Origin: Microbacterium terregens
Lineage (GTDB): Bacteria > Pseudomonadota > Alphaproteobacteria > Sphingomonadales > Sphingomonadaceae
Assembly (NCBI RefSeq): GCF_027922045.1
Contig: NZ_BSEX01000023.1
Location: forward strand, 82,779 to 146,778
DNA length: 64,000 bases
Reading direction: 5' to 3'
Shown: positions 25,947 to 34,182 of the stretch, one piece after another
Numbering within the stretch: position 1 is the first letter of the stretch
Layout of the letters: each line of letters starts with the position of its first letter
Notes under the pieces: generated by a model
What the model was told of the DNA's origin: nothing
What the model saw: the letters and a program-made list of their open reading frames with translations, nothing else
The model's database searches: none
Program-made: the position numbers and the translations under genes

Positions 25947-27046
25947 TAAGCAGCCCCTGCCGGCGCATCCGCCGCCGGGACGCCGATGGGCGCGTTGATG
26001 CCGCGCGCCTCCGCCAGCCAGCGGGCCAGCCGGGCGACGCCCTCGTGCCAGTCGACGTGCTTGCCCAAACCCAACGCAGCCTGCGCCTTGCGCGTGTCGG
26101 CGACGAAATAGCGCTGGTCGCCGGCGCGCCAGTCGGAGAAGCTCAGGTCCACGTCGCGACCGAGCACTTCGCCGATATAGGCCAGCAGCTGGCGCAGGCT
26201 GATCGCATTGTCCGGGCCGCCCCCAAGGTTGAACGCCTGACCCGCGACCGCATCGATGTTGCGCCATGCCGCGACATAGGCGTCCACCGCGTCCGACACG
26301 TCGAGGATGTCGCGGACCTGATGGCCGTCGCCGTAGAGCGTGATCGGCTTTCCTTCGAGCGCGCGGATCAGGAAGTGGGCGACCCATCCCTGGTCCTCGG
26401 TGCCCATCTGGCGCTGGCCATAGATGCAGCTCATCCGCAGCACCGCCGTCTTCAGGCCGAAGCTGCGCGCGTAATCGAGCACATATTGATCGGCCGCGCC
26501 CTTGGAGCAGCCATAGGGCGTGTGGAAGTCGAGCGGGCGCGCCTCGCCGATACCGTGCGCGCGCACTTCCGCGTCGACGGGACGATAGGCCTGGTCCTCC
26601 AGCACGAAGTCGAGGTCGATCAGGTCGCCGTACACCTTGTTGGTGGAGGCGAAGATCACCGGCGTCTCGGGCGCGCGCGTGCGGATCGCGTCGAGCAGGT
26701 TGAGCGTGCCGGCGATGTTGATGGCGAAGTCGTCGCGCGGATCGACCATGCTGGTGGTCACCGCCACCTGTGCCGCCAGGTGGAACACCGCCTTGGCGCC
26801 GGCGGCGGCATCCGCCAGCCGCGCCTCGTCGCGAATGTCGGCGTGCAGGAAGTCGATCCGGTCGCCGTGGCGCTGCTGCAGCCAGGCGAGGTTGGTGTCG
26901 ACCCCCGCCCGCGACAGCGCGTCATAAACGAGCACCCGATGCCCCTCGCCGGCCAGCCGGTCGGCGAGGTTGGATCCGATGAAGCCCGCGCCGCCAGTGA
27001 CCAGGATCGGCCGCGGGTCCGCCGCAGCGTTCCCCTCGCCCGTCAT
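25946..27046 (-). CDS. NAD-dependent epimerase, CDP-paratose 2-epimerase-like
   Basis: 366 residues from ATG 27046. Extended SDR: PILVTGGAGFIGSNLADRLA, HLAAQVAVTTSM, STNKVYGD, catalytic Tyr/Lys in TPYGCSKGAAD, and SCIYGQRQMGTEDQGWVAHF. The TNKVYGD and QRQMGTEDQGWV segments are hallmarks of the CDP-paratose/CDP-tyvelose 2-epimerase branch. No CDP-glucose dehydratase gene is nearby, so a different nucleotide sugar is possible. Overlaps its neighbours by 1 and 4 nt. Confidence 0.85.
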   Translation of the reverse strand: MTGEGNAAADPRPILVTGGAGFIGSNLADRLAGEGHRVLVYDALSRAGVDTNLAWLQQRHGDRIDFLHADIRDEARLADAAAGAKAVFHLAAQVAVTTSMVDPRDDFAINIAGTLNLLDAIRTRAPETPVIFASTNKVYGDLIDLDFVLEDQAYRPVDAEVRAHGIGEARPLDFHTPYGCSKGAADQYVLDYARSFGLKTAVLRMSCIYGQRQMGTEDQGWVAHFLIRALEGKPITLYGDGHQVRDILDVSDAVDAYVAAWRNIDAVAGQAFNLGGGPDNAISLRQLLAYIGEVLGRDVDLSFSDWRAGDQRYFVADTRKAQAALGLGKHVDWHEGVARLARWLAEARGINAPIGVPAADAPAGAA

Positions 27047-28155
27047 GCCACCAGGCCCCGCTTTTCCAGTTCGGAGCGCATCTGCTCGACGCGGTCCTGG
27101 GCGGTCTGCTGCGCGACCCACTCGGCGAGTTCGGCCAAGCCCTGCTGGAAGTCCTGCTTCGCGCGGAAGTCGAGCTTCTCGGCCGCCAGCGTCGTGTCGC
27201 AGAAGCAGTGGCGGATGTCGCCGATGCGCGCCTTGCCCACCACTTCGGCGGTCAGGTCGTTCTTGCCCATCGCCTTGGCGAGTTCCTCGGCCACTTCCTT
27301 GACCGAGCGATGATTGCCCGAGCCGATGTTGAACGTGCCGCCGACTGCCTGCGGCAGCACCAGCGCGTCGGCAAAGGCGCGTGCCACGTCGCTGACATGG
27401 ACGAAGTCGCGGCGCTGCTCGCCATCCTCAAAGATCAGCGGTGACTGGCCGTTCAGGAAGCGCGAGGCAAAGATCGCGAGCACGCCCGTGTACGGGTTCG
27501 ACAGCGCCTGGCCGGGGCCATAGACGTTGAACAGCCGCAGGCACACGCCCTCGATGCCGTACGGCTCGGACATGATGTGCGTCGTGCGTTCCTGCACGTA
27601 CTTGTTGAGCGCGTAGATCGACGCGAGGTTCGGGCGCTTCCATTCTGGGGTCGCGACGGGGCTGAGCGGGCGGCCCTGCACGTCGGTCGGCTCCCAGTTC
27701 TTCTGCCCGTCCTTCAGCGTCTTGCGCTCGGCATTCTCGACGAGCTCACCATCGGCATCGCGATAGAGGCCCTCGCCATAGATGCTCATCGATGATGCGG
27801 TGACGACGCGACGCACCGGCTTGTCGATCAGCGCCTCGAACAGCACGGCGGTGCCGACGTCGTTGGTCGAGGTATAGCGCTCGACCTCGTACATCGACTG
27901 GCCGACGCCGACTTCGGCCGCCAGGTGGACGACGCTGTCGATGCCGTCGAGTGCCTTCAGCACCGCGTCCTTGTCGCGCACGTCGGCGCGGATCAGCTCG
28001 GCTTCCTTGTTGAGCATCTGCGAGCCGTCGGTCGCGCCATGGACCTGCTCGATCAGGCTATCGAGCACCCGCACTTCGTTGCCGCGTGCCAGAAGTTCGT
28101 CGGCGACGAAACGTCCAATGAATCCCGCCCCCCCGGTAATGAGAACTCGTTCCAT
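27043..28155 (-). CDS. NAD-dependent epimerase, dTDP-L-rhamnose 4-epimerase-like
   Basis: 370 residues from ATG 28155. Extended SDR: VLITGGAGFIGRFVADELL, HLAAEVGVGQSMYEVERY, ASSMSIYGEG, catalytic SIYALNKYVQE, and RLFNVYGPGQALSNPYTGV. The GVGQSMYE and YGPGQALSNPYTGV segments match dTDP-6-deoxy-L-talose type epimerases (4-epimerase of dTDP-rhamnose). Exact sugar uncertain. First gene of the leftward operon; its promoter must lie in the 227-bp region shared with the rightward operon. Confidence 0.85.
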   Translation of the reverse strand: MERVLITGGAGFIGRFVADELLARGNEVRVLDSLIEQVHGATDGSQMLNKEAELIRADVRDKDAVLKALDGIDSVVHLAAEVGVGQSMYEVERYTSTNDVGTAVLFEALIDKPVRRVVTASSMSIYGEGLYRDADGELVENAERKTLKDGQKNWEPTDVQGRPLSPVATPEWKRPNLASIYALNKYVQERTTHIMSEPYGIEGVCLRLFNVYGPGQALSNPYTGVLAIFASRFLNGQSPLIFEDGEQRRDFVHVSDVARAFADALVLPQAVGGTFNIGSGNHRSVKEVAEELAKAMGKNDLTAEVVGKARIGDIRHCFCDTTLAAEKLDFRAKQDFQQGLAELAEWVAQQTAQDRVEQMRSELEKRGLVA

Positions 28156-28382
28156 TCTTCCTCCCGCTCTAGGTGCCGGCTGCATCCCCCAGCGGCACCT
28201 GCGTTGACTTGGCTCGCGCAAGCCTGTTCAAAGGCTTGTGTCCGTGATGAGGAAAAGCTTCTTCTTCATCTTTGTTCCCTAGGTTCGTTCCGGATCGGAA
28301 ACTTTTTCCTGACAATGGGAACCAAAGGACGACGCAATGCGCTTTCAGCATCTATGTTGATCCTGCCCGACGCGGGCGCGCA
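28156..28382. promoter_or_regulatory. Divergent promoter region of the two glyco operons
   Basis: 227 bp between the epimerase start and the histidine phosphatase start. AT-richer than its surroundings. It holds a stem-loop CAAGCC-N8-GGCTTG at 28219-28238 and a long-armed inverted repeat CTTTGTTCCC (28270-28279) / GGGAACCAAAG (28317-28327). A TTGACT at 28204-28209 resembles a -35 box but no convincing -10 partner was found. A shared regulator site is inferred, not shown. Confidence 0.45.
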
Positions 28383-28970
28383 TTGAGCGCGACCGTCCTT
28401 CTTGCGCGTCACGGAAGCCATGATGAGGTTGGCGCGATCCTGAGCGGCCGGTCGGAGATCGCGCTCAACGCCGCGGGCCGTGCCGAGGCCGAACGGCTGG
28501 CCGAGCGCCTCACCGGAACCGCGCTCACCGCAATCCACAGCAGCCCGCGCCGGCGGACCCGCGAAACCGCCGAGATCGTCGCCGCGCGTCACGGTCTGGA
28601 GGTGGTGCTGGTCGACGCGCTGGACGAGGTCGACTTCGGCGCCTGGACCGGGTGCAGCTTCGACAGCCTCCACGGCGACCCCGAGTGGGATCGCTGGAAC
28701 GCCGAGCGCGCGACCGCCTCCACTCCCGGTGGGGAGACCATGGCGGCCGCCACCACGCGCGCAGTCGCGCACATCGCCTCGCTCGAAGGGGCCGGCGGCC
28801 CGGTGATGTGCGTCAGCCACTGCGACGTGATCCGCGGGGCCGCAGCGCACTTCCTGGGGCTCAGCCTCGACCGCCTGCTCGCGTTCGACTGCGCGCCGGG
28901 CTCGCTTACCACGCTGGCGCTGGCAGGGGGCCAGGGCCGGATCGTCACGCTCAACGAGGTGCCGCAATGA
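28383..28970 (+). CDS. Histidine phosphatase family protein
   Basis: 195 residues from a TTG at 28383; no ATG or GTG is in frame close to the domain, so the start is tentative. Phosphoglycerate-mutase-like fold: catalytic LARHGSHDE (RHG), SSPRRRTRETAE (second Arg), VDFGAWTG, and the second His in MCVSHCDVIRGA. These enzymes dephosphorylate small phosphometabolites such as alpha-ribazole phosphate or sugar phosphates. Here a sugar-phosphate step of the cassette is the simplest inference. Its stop overlaps the next start (ATGA). Confidence 0.8.
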   Translation: MSATVLLARHGSHDEVGAILSGRSEIALNAAGRAEAERLAERLTGTALTAIHSSPRRRTRETAEIVAARHGLEVVLVDALDEVDFGAWTGCSFDSLHGDPEWDRWNAERATASTPGGETMAAATTRAVAHIASLEGAGGPVMCVSHCDVIRGAAAHFLGLSLDRLLAFDCAPGSLTTLALAGGQGRIVTLNEVPQ

Positions 28971-29773
28971 CGAAGATGCCGACCGATCGGCTCCGCGAGG
29001 AAGTGGCGCGGCTCGCGCCCTGGTTCCACAACATCGACTTGGGGAACGGCATCCAGACCGCACCCGATCACTTCCTGGGCGACTATCCGCGCTTCAAGTT
29101 CGAGCGCTTCGGCCCTGCCCTGCCGGAGGACATGACGGGCAAGACCGTGCTCGACATCGGCTGCAACGCCGGCTTCTACTCGGTCGAGATGAAGCGCCGC
29201 GGGGCGAGCCGTGTGCTCGGAATCGACAGCGACGAACGCTATCTGGCGCAGGCGCGGCTGGCGACCGAAGCGCTGGGCTTCACCGGCGTCGAGTTCGCCA
29301 AGCTCTCCGTCTACGACGTCGCGTCGCTGGGCGAGAAGTTCGACCTCGTGATCTTCATGGGCGTGCTCTACCACCTGCGCCATCCGCTGCTGGCACTCGA
29401 CCTCATCCGCGAGCATGTCGCCGGCGACATGATGCTGTTCCAGACGCTGCAGCGCGGGTCGGACGAGGTGTGCGAGGTGCCGGAGGATCATCCCTTCTAT
29501 GTGCCGGGCACCTATGACGCGCCCCCCTATTTCGACGATCCGGGCTATCCCAAGATGCACTTCATCGAGCGCGAGTACGCGCACGACTGGACCAACTGGT
29601 GGGCACCCAACCATGCCGCGTCGGAGGCGATGCTGCGCGCCTCGGGCTTCACGGTCGAGGCGCGCCCGGAACGCGACGTCTATCTGTGTCGCGTGGCGCC
29701 GGTTCCCTATGCGGAATACGGCCCTGCGGCAGTCTACCCGGCCCGCGGGCCGGAACAGGGGGGAAGCAAGTGA
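28967..29773 (+). CDS. SAM-dependent methyltransferase, CmoB-like
   Basis: 268 residues from ATG 28967. Class I methyltransferase: motif I VLDIGCNAGFYSVEMKRRGA, LGIDSDERYLAQARLA, and post-II FDLVIFMGVLYHLRHPLLAL. These segments match the tRNA carboxymethyluridine/CmoB-like family (PF08003), as does the N-terminal WFHNIDLGNGIQT. But it lies in a sugar cassette, and homologues in such conserved cassettes are treated as a separate methyltransferase group, so it more likely methylates the cassette product than tRNA. Overlaps neighbours by 4 nt on both sides. Confidence 0.85.
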   Translation: MTKMPTDRLREEVARLAPWFHNIDLGNGIQTAPDHFLGDYPRFKFERFGPALPEDMTGKTVLDIGCNAGFYSVEMKRRGASRVLGIDSDERYLAQARLATEALGFTGVEFAKLSVYDVASLGEKFDLVIFMGVLYHLRHPLLALDLIREHVAGDMMLFQTLQRGSDEVCEVPEDHPFYVPGTYDAPPYFDDPGYPKMHFIEREYAHDWTNWWAPNHAASEAMLRASGFTVEARPERDVYLCRVAPVPYAEYGPAAVYPARGPEQGGSK

Positions 29774-30705
29774 TCGAAGCCGCGATGCTCTGGAACGAGC
29801 CCAACAACAAGTCGCACTGGGATCCCGAACTCGATCCCGAGTGGGCGATCTTCGCCGACACCATGGTTCGGGCGGGCAATGCGATCCAGGCGATCAATCC
29901 GGCGATCACCCGCGTGCTCGGCGGCATGTCGCCGATCGATCCGGCCTGGGTGCAGCGGATGGAAGATCGCGGCGTGCTCGACGCCGTCGATGCGGTCGCG
30001 GTGCACGGCTTTCCGCTCGACTGGAACCTGTGGCCGATCCACGCCTGGCCCGAGAAGATCGCCGAGATCGAGGCGGTGACAGACAAGCCGATCTGGGTGA
30101 CCGAGGTCGGCGTCGGATCGTTCGGGGCGGAAGAGGTGCAGGTGTTCGGCGTCAACAAGACCGCGGAGCTTTTGATCGGCCGCGTGCCCCGCATCTTCTG
30201 GTATTCGCTCTACGACCTCCCGCAGAGCTGGGGCGCCACCACCCGCCATCGCGAGGCGGAAGGGTCGAGCTACTACCGCCATTTCTACATGGGGCTGATC
30301 CGCGAAGACGGCACCCCCAAGCCCGCGCTCGACGACTATGCCAAGGTGGCCTCCGAGATGGGGCTGATGCAGTGGTTCCATTATGAGGATCCGCGCCTGG
30401 ACGAGGCGGTCGCCTGGATGAAGCGACTGGGCACGAAGAAGCTGCGCACAGGCCTGAGCTGGGCCGACAGCTTCCGCCCCAACGCGCTCGACTGGTTCGA
30501 CCGGCAGATGGAGGCGATCGCCGACTTCGACGTCACCGTCACCTTCTGCTTCACGCCCGAGCACCTGGGGCCGGGCAAGCATCACACCAGCCCCCCGTAT
30601 GAGCCGCAGCAGTTCGCCGATTTCTGTGCGTGGATGATCGACCGCTATGCCCCCGCGGGCGGCATCCAGGCGACGGCCGAGCCCGCGCTCGAAGTGCGCG
30701 CCTGA
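29770..30705 (+). CDS. Glycoside hydrolase-like (clan GH-A) protein with circularly permuted TIM barrel
   Basis: 311 residues from GTG 29770 (GTGA overlap). It begins almost at once with WNEPN (residues 8-12), the strand-4 acid/base glutamate motif of GH39/beta-xylosidase-like enzymes (Glu10). Then come AVAVHGFP, PIWVTEVG with the strand-7 nucleophile (Glu112), IFWYSLYD (strand 8) and DGTPKPALDDYAKVA, normally the barrel's C-terminus. Residues 209-295 then read as strands 1-3: AVAWMKRLGTKKLRTGLSW, WFDRQMEAIADFDVTVTFCF, ADFCAWMIDRYAP. So the usual N-terminal third sits at the C-terminus. No signal peptide: it acts in the cytosol. Substrate unknown. Confidence 0.8.
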   Translation: MIEAAMLWNEPNNKSHWDPELDPEWAIFADTMVRAGNAIQAINPAITRVLGGMSPIDPAWVQRMEDRGVLDAVDAVAVHGFPLDWNLWPIHAWPEKIAEIEAVTDKPIWVTEVGVGSFGAEEVQVFGVNKTAELLIGRVPRIFWYSLYDLPQSWGATTRHREAEGSSYYRHFYMGLIREDGTPKPALDDYAKVASEMGLMQWFHYEDPRLDEAVAWMKRLGTKKLRTGLSWADSFRPNALDWFDRQMEAIADFDVTVTFCFTPEHLGPGKHHTSPPYEPQQFADFCAWMIDRYAPAGGIQATAEPALEVRA

Positions 30706-30723
30706 TCCTAGATCCAACCAGGA

Positions 30724-31707
30724 ATGACGATGACCGAAACGATGCGCGCGGCGGTGCTCGCCGCGCCCGCCACCATGGAACTGCAGCAGGTCGCCCTGCC
30801 CGAGCCTGGCGCAGGCCAGGTCCGGGTGAAGCTGGAAGGCTGCGGCGTCTGCGCCTCCAACGTCGAGCCGTTCGAAGGCCAGCCTTGGTCGCAGTTCCCC
30901 GGCGAACCGGGCGGCATGGGGCATGAAGGCTGGGGCATCGTCGACGCGCTCGGCCGGGACGTGAGCGGCGTCGCGATCGGCGACCGTGTGGCGATGCTGT
31001 CGGGCAAGAGCTACGCCGAATATGACGTCGCGGACGTCGGGGCGCTGGTGAAGCTGCCAGAGTCGCTAGCCGGCAAGCCCTTCCCCGGCGAGCCGCTGGG
31101 CTGCGCGTTCAACATCTTCCGCCGCGCGGACGTGCAGGCGGGACAGACGGTGGCGATCGTGGGGATCGGCTTCCTCGGCGCGGTGCTGACGCGGCTGGCG
31201 ACGGAGGCGGGTGCACGGGTGATCGCGATCTCGCGGCGCCAGTCGTCGCTCGATCTCGCCCGTCACTATGGCGCGGCCGAGACGATCGTCATGGATGACC
31301 ATTGGCGCATCCTGGAGGACGTGAAGCGCCTCACCGACGGGCGCGGCTGCGACCGGGTGATCGAATGCGTCGGCAAGCAGTGGCCGCTCGATCTGGCGGG
31401 CGAGCTGGTGCGCGAGGGCGGCCGGCTGGTGATCGCGGGCTATCACCAGGACGGTCCCCGCCAGGTCAACATGCAGATGTGGAACTGGAAGGGCATCGAC
31501 ATCGCCAGCGCGCACGAGCGCGACCCAGCGGTGAACCTGCGCGGACTGCGGGAAGCCGCGGAGGCGGTGGCCTCCGGCCGGCTCGACCCGACGCCGCTCT
31601 ATACCCACCGCTATCCGCTCGACCGGCTGGACGAGGCGCTGCTCGCGACCCGCGACAAGCCCGACGGCTTCGTGAAGGCGCTGGTGACGTTCGGAGACGC
31701 CGCATGA
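30724..31707 (+). CDS. Zinc-type alcohol dehydrogenase-like protein (MDR superfamily)
   Basis: 327 residues. Medium-chain dehydrogenase: catalytic domain with LEGCGVCASNVEPFEG and MGHEGWG (potential zinc ligands Cys and His/Glu), then the Rossmann domain VAIVGIGFLGAVLTRLA. The four-cysteine structural zinc lobe is missing, as in short MDR members. GCDRVIECVGKQWPLDLA marks the substrate side. Likely oxidises or reduces a sugar-derived hydroxyl within this cassette. 18 nt after the permuted hydrolase; overlaps the Gfo/Idh gene (ATGA). Confidence 0.85.
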   Translation: MTMTETMRAAVLAAPATMELQQVALPEPGAGQVRVKLEGCGVCASNVEPFEGQPWSQFPGEPGGMGHEGWGIVDALGRDVSGVAIGDRVAMLSGKSYAEYDVADVGALVKLPESLAGKPFPGEPLGCAFNIFRRADVQAGQTVAIVGIGFLGAVLTRLATEAGARVIAISRRQSSLDLARHYGAAETIVMDDHWRILEDVKRLTDGRGCDRVIECVGKQWPLDLAGELVREGGRLVIAGYHQDGPRQVNMQMWNWKGIDIASAHERDPAVNLRGLREAAEAVASGRLDPTPLYTHRYPLDRLDEALLATRDKPDGFVKALVTFGDAA

Positions 31708-32690
31708 CCCGCCCGAAGCTCGGCTTCCTGGGCGTCGGCTGGATCGGCCGTCACCGCATGGAGGCGATGCTCGCCACCGGCGTGGTCGAGGCAGCGGCGA
31801 TCAGCGATCCCTCACCCGAGATGGTGGCGGAGGCGCAGAAGCTCGCGCCGGATGCAGCGATGGTCGATTCGCTCGGCGCGATGCTGGCGCTCGGTCTCGA
31901 CGGTGTGGTGATCGCGAGCCCGAGCGCGCTTCACGCCAGCCAGTCGATCGAGGCACTGGAAGCCGGCTGCGCCGTCTTCTGCCAGAAGCCGCTCGGCCGC
32001 AGCGCCGCCGAGGCACGCGCCGTGGTCGATGCCGCGCGGCGAGCCGACCGGCTGCTGTCGGTGGATTTCTCCTACCGGTTCACGGCCGGCATGCAGCAGA
32101 TCGCGCCGCTGGTGCGCGACGGCGCGCTCGGCCATGTCCACGCGATCGACCTCACCTTTCACAACGCCTATGGCCCGGACAAGCCGTGGTTCTACGATCC
32201 CGCCCTGTCGGGCGGCGGCTGCGTGATGGACCTGGGGGTACACCTGGTCGACCTGGCGCTCTGGACGCTCGGCTTTCCGGAGGTGCGGGAGGTCACGTCT
32301 CACCTGTCGAGCGGGGGGCACCCCCTCGCCGATCCAGATCGCCAGGTAGAGGACTATGCCGTGGCCACGCTGGTGCTGACGGGCGGTACGGTGGTACGCC
32401 TCGCCTGCTCCTGGCGCCTGCCTGCCGGCCAGGACGCGGTGATCGACGCGAGCTTCTACGGCACCGGCGGGGCGGCCGCGCTGCGCAACCTCAACGGCTC
32501 CTTCTACGACTTCCGCGCCGAACGCTTCGAGGGCACCACTCGGCACCTGCTTGCGGAGGCACCAGACGCGTGGGGCGGTCGCGCCGGCGCGGACTGGGCC
32601 GAGCGCCTGGCCCGCTCGCCCCGCTTCACCGAGGATGCGGAAGAGCTGGTGCGCAGTGCCGAGGTGCTCGACCGCATCTACGGCCGTTGA
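31704..32690 (+). CDS. Gfo/Idh/MocA family oxidoreductase
   Basis: 328 residues from ATG 31704. N-terminal Rossmann domain LGFLGVGWIGRHRME, VVIASPSALHASQSIEAL, and the catalytic lysine motif AVFCQKPLGRS (EKP variant with Gln). The C-terminal domain has SGGGCVMDLGVHLVDLALW, carrying the Asp and His that complete the active site (D-x3-H). Acts on a sugar or cyclitol with NAD(P). Last gene of the rightward operon; 64 bp then separate it from the bestrophin gene, with no clear terminator. Confidence 0.88.
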   Translation: MTRPKLGFLGVGWIGRHRMEAMLATGVVEAAAISDPSPEMVAEAQKLAPDAAMVDSLGAMLALGLDGVVIASPSALHASQSIEALEAGCAVFCQKPLGRSAAEARAVVDAARRADRLLSVDFSYRFTAGMQQIAPLVRDGALGHVHAIDLTFHNAYGPDKPWFYDPALSGGGCVMDLGVHLVDLALWTLGFPEVREVTSHLSSGGHPLADPDRQVEDYAVATLVLTGGTVVRLACSWRLPAGQDAVIDASFYGTGGAAALRNLNGSFYDFRAERFEGTTRHLLAEAPDAWGGRAGADWAERLARSPRFTEDAEELVRSAEVLDRIYGR

Positions 32691-32754
32691 CGAGGGGCTT
32701 GCACCGACTCAGGCGCATGGCGGAACCGGCGTGGATCGTTCCTGAGGATCGCCC

Positions 32755-33651
32755 ATGATCGTCCTTCGCCGGCCCACGCTGTGGGATATCCTGTTTCGCG
32801 TACGCGGATCGATCATCGGCAGCATCGCCCCCCGCCTGGCAGCGATGCTGCTGATCGCCAGTGCCGCCGTGCTGCTCGCCGCGCGCACGCCAGCCATACT
32901 CACACAGCTCGGCGCGATACCCTTCACCCTGATCGGCCTCGCACTCTCGATCTTCATGAGCTTCCGCAACAACGCGTGCTACGATCGCTGGTGGGAGGGT
33001 CGGAAGCTCTGGGGCCAGCTGATCATCGAGGTTCGCACCTTCGCCCGCCAGACCGCGCACCTTTCGCCGGAGATCCGAACGCCGCTGCTGATGGGGCTCG
33101 TGGGGTTCAGCCACGGTCTGGCAGCGCGCCTTCGTGGCAAGCCCGAAGCGGCCGCGATCGTCCCTTGGTTTGACGGGAAGGACTGGGCAGACCAGCCGAA
33201 CCCGACCGATGCGGCCTTGCGGTCGGTGGGGCGCACATGCAGCCGGCTCGTACAGGACGGCCACATCAGCGACATCCGCTACTCGGTGCTGGAACAACCG
33301 CTGACCGGCCTGGCTCAGGTGCAGGCCGGATGCGAACGCATCAAGGCGACGCCCCTGCCCTACGCCTATTCGCTGCTTCTTCACCGCACGGCCTATACCT
33401 TTTGCCTGCTGCTGCCCTTCGCGCTGGCGCAATCGCTAGGCTGGTGGACGCCGCTAGTCGTACTGGTGGTCTGCTATACCTTCTTCGGGCTCGATGCGCT
33501 GGGGGATGAGATGGAAGACCCGTTCGGGCAGGAGACGAACGACCTGCCGCTGGACGCCCTCGTCCGCACGGTGGAGCGGGAACTGCTGGCAGCCGTGGGA
33601 CGGACCGATCTGCCGCCGCCGCTCCTTCCGAAGGATGCGGTGCTGCTCTAG
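32755..33651 (+). CDS. Bestrophin family ion channel protein
   Basis: 298 residues, four predicted membrane segments (about 25-45, 50-70, 210-230, 235-252). The family signature FRNNACYDRWWEGRKLWG (positions 71-88) and TAYTFCLLLPFALA are typical of bacterial bestrophins (UPF0187), and DPFGQETNDLPLDAL matches the acidic loop of the C-terminal region (DPFG). Bacterial homologues form pentameric ion channels, in at least one case sodium selective. Its stop is 1 bp from the convergent MerC-like gene. Confidence 0.9.
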   Translation: MIVLRRPTLWDILFRVRGSIIGSIAPRLAAMLLIASAAVLLAARTPAILTQLGAIPFTLIGLALSIFMSFRNNACYDRWWEGRKLWGQLIIEVRTFARQTAHLSPEIRTPLLMGLVGFSHGLAARLRGKPEAAAIVPWFDGKDWADQPNPTDAALRSVGRTCSRLVQDGHISDIRYSVLEQPLTGLAQVQAGCERIKATPLPYAYSLLLHRTAYTFCLLLPFALAQSLGWWTPLVVLVVCYTFFGLDALGDEMEDPFGQETNDLPLDALVRTVERELLAAVGRTDLPPPLLPKDAVLL

Positions 33652-33652
33652 C

Positions 33653-34054
33653 TCAGCCGACAACGGCCGGCGGGCGGGTGCTCGCGTGCCAGTTCCAGCC
33701 GTGTCCCAGGGCCAACAGCAGCGCACCGGCGACGCTCAGCGCCGTCTCCACCACGGGTCCGGTGGGCAGAAACGCGCCGGCACCCAGCAGCGGCAGCCCG
33801 AGGGCCGCGATCACCAGCGGCAGCGGATGACGATGGCGGCGGAAGCCCAGCCCCAGGGCCACGGCACTAGTCGGCACTGCGAAGGCGAAAGCGAGCGCGT
33901 GGAAGCTCTCCGGCAGCGTTAGGAAGGCGGCGAGCATCGGCACCGCGACGATGAGCACGGGCAGCAGCAGGCAGTGCGCCAGGCAGAGCAGCGATGCCCC
34001 CATTGCTGCGCCGTCCAGCCATTGCTGCCGCCGCGCGGCCATCTGTCGTTCCAT
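33653..34054 (-). CDS. MerC domain-containing membrane protein
   Basis: 133 residues, four membrane segments after a charged N-terminus (MERQMAARRQQWLDG). The segment LLCLAHCLLLPVLIV carries the cysteine pair C-L-A-H-C of MerC-like metal transporters. Outside mercury operons MerC-like proteins are often found in zinc-responsive regulons. No mer genes are present here. A perfect 17-bp palindrome 32 nt upstream of the start is a probable operator. Confidence 0.85.
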   Translation of the reverse strand: MERQMAARRQQWLDGAAMGASLLCLAHCLLLPVLIVAVPMLAAFLTLPESFHALAFAFAVPTSAVALGLGFRRHRHPLPLVIAALGLPLLGAGAFLPTGPVVETALSVAGALLLALGHGWNWHASTRPPAVVG

Positions 34055-34085
34055 GCTTGCACCTCAACGCCAACGAGCGCGGGAG

Positions 34086-34102
34086 ATGATACTTTGTATC
34101 AT
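34086..34102. promoter_or_regulatory. Perfect palindromic operator between merC-like and SGNH genes
   Basis: ATGATAC-TTT-GTATCAT, seven-base arms with a 3-nt centre. It lies 31 bp upstream of the leftward MerC-like start and 80 bp upstream of the rightward SGNH start. The shape resembles Fur/Zur-family boxes of alphaproteobacteria; Zur control of the MerC-like gene is inferred. Confidence 0.55.
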
Positions 34103-34182
34103 GGACGTCAAGGGCACCTCGGGGAAAGGTTGCATGCCTCTCAGCGGGGCCGCTACCCTCTGCATCAGAGAAGGAGAGGATC

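Noticed and set aside
33653..34054. Mercury resistance locus
   Set aside because: A MerC-like protein is present, but no merR, merT, merP or merA is found nearby, so a mer operon is not supported.
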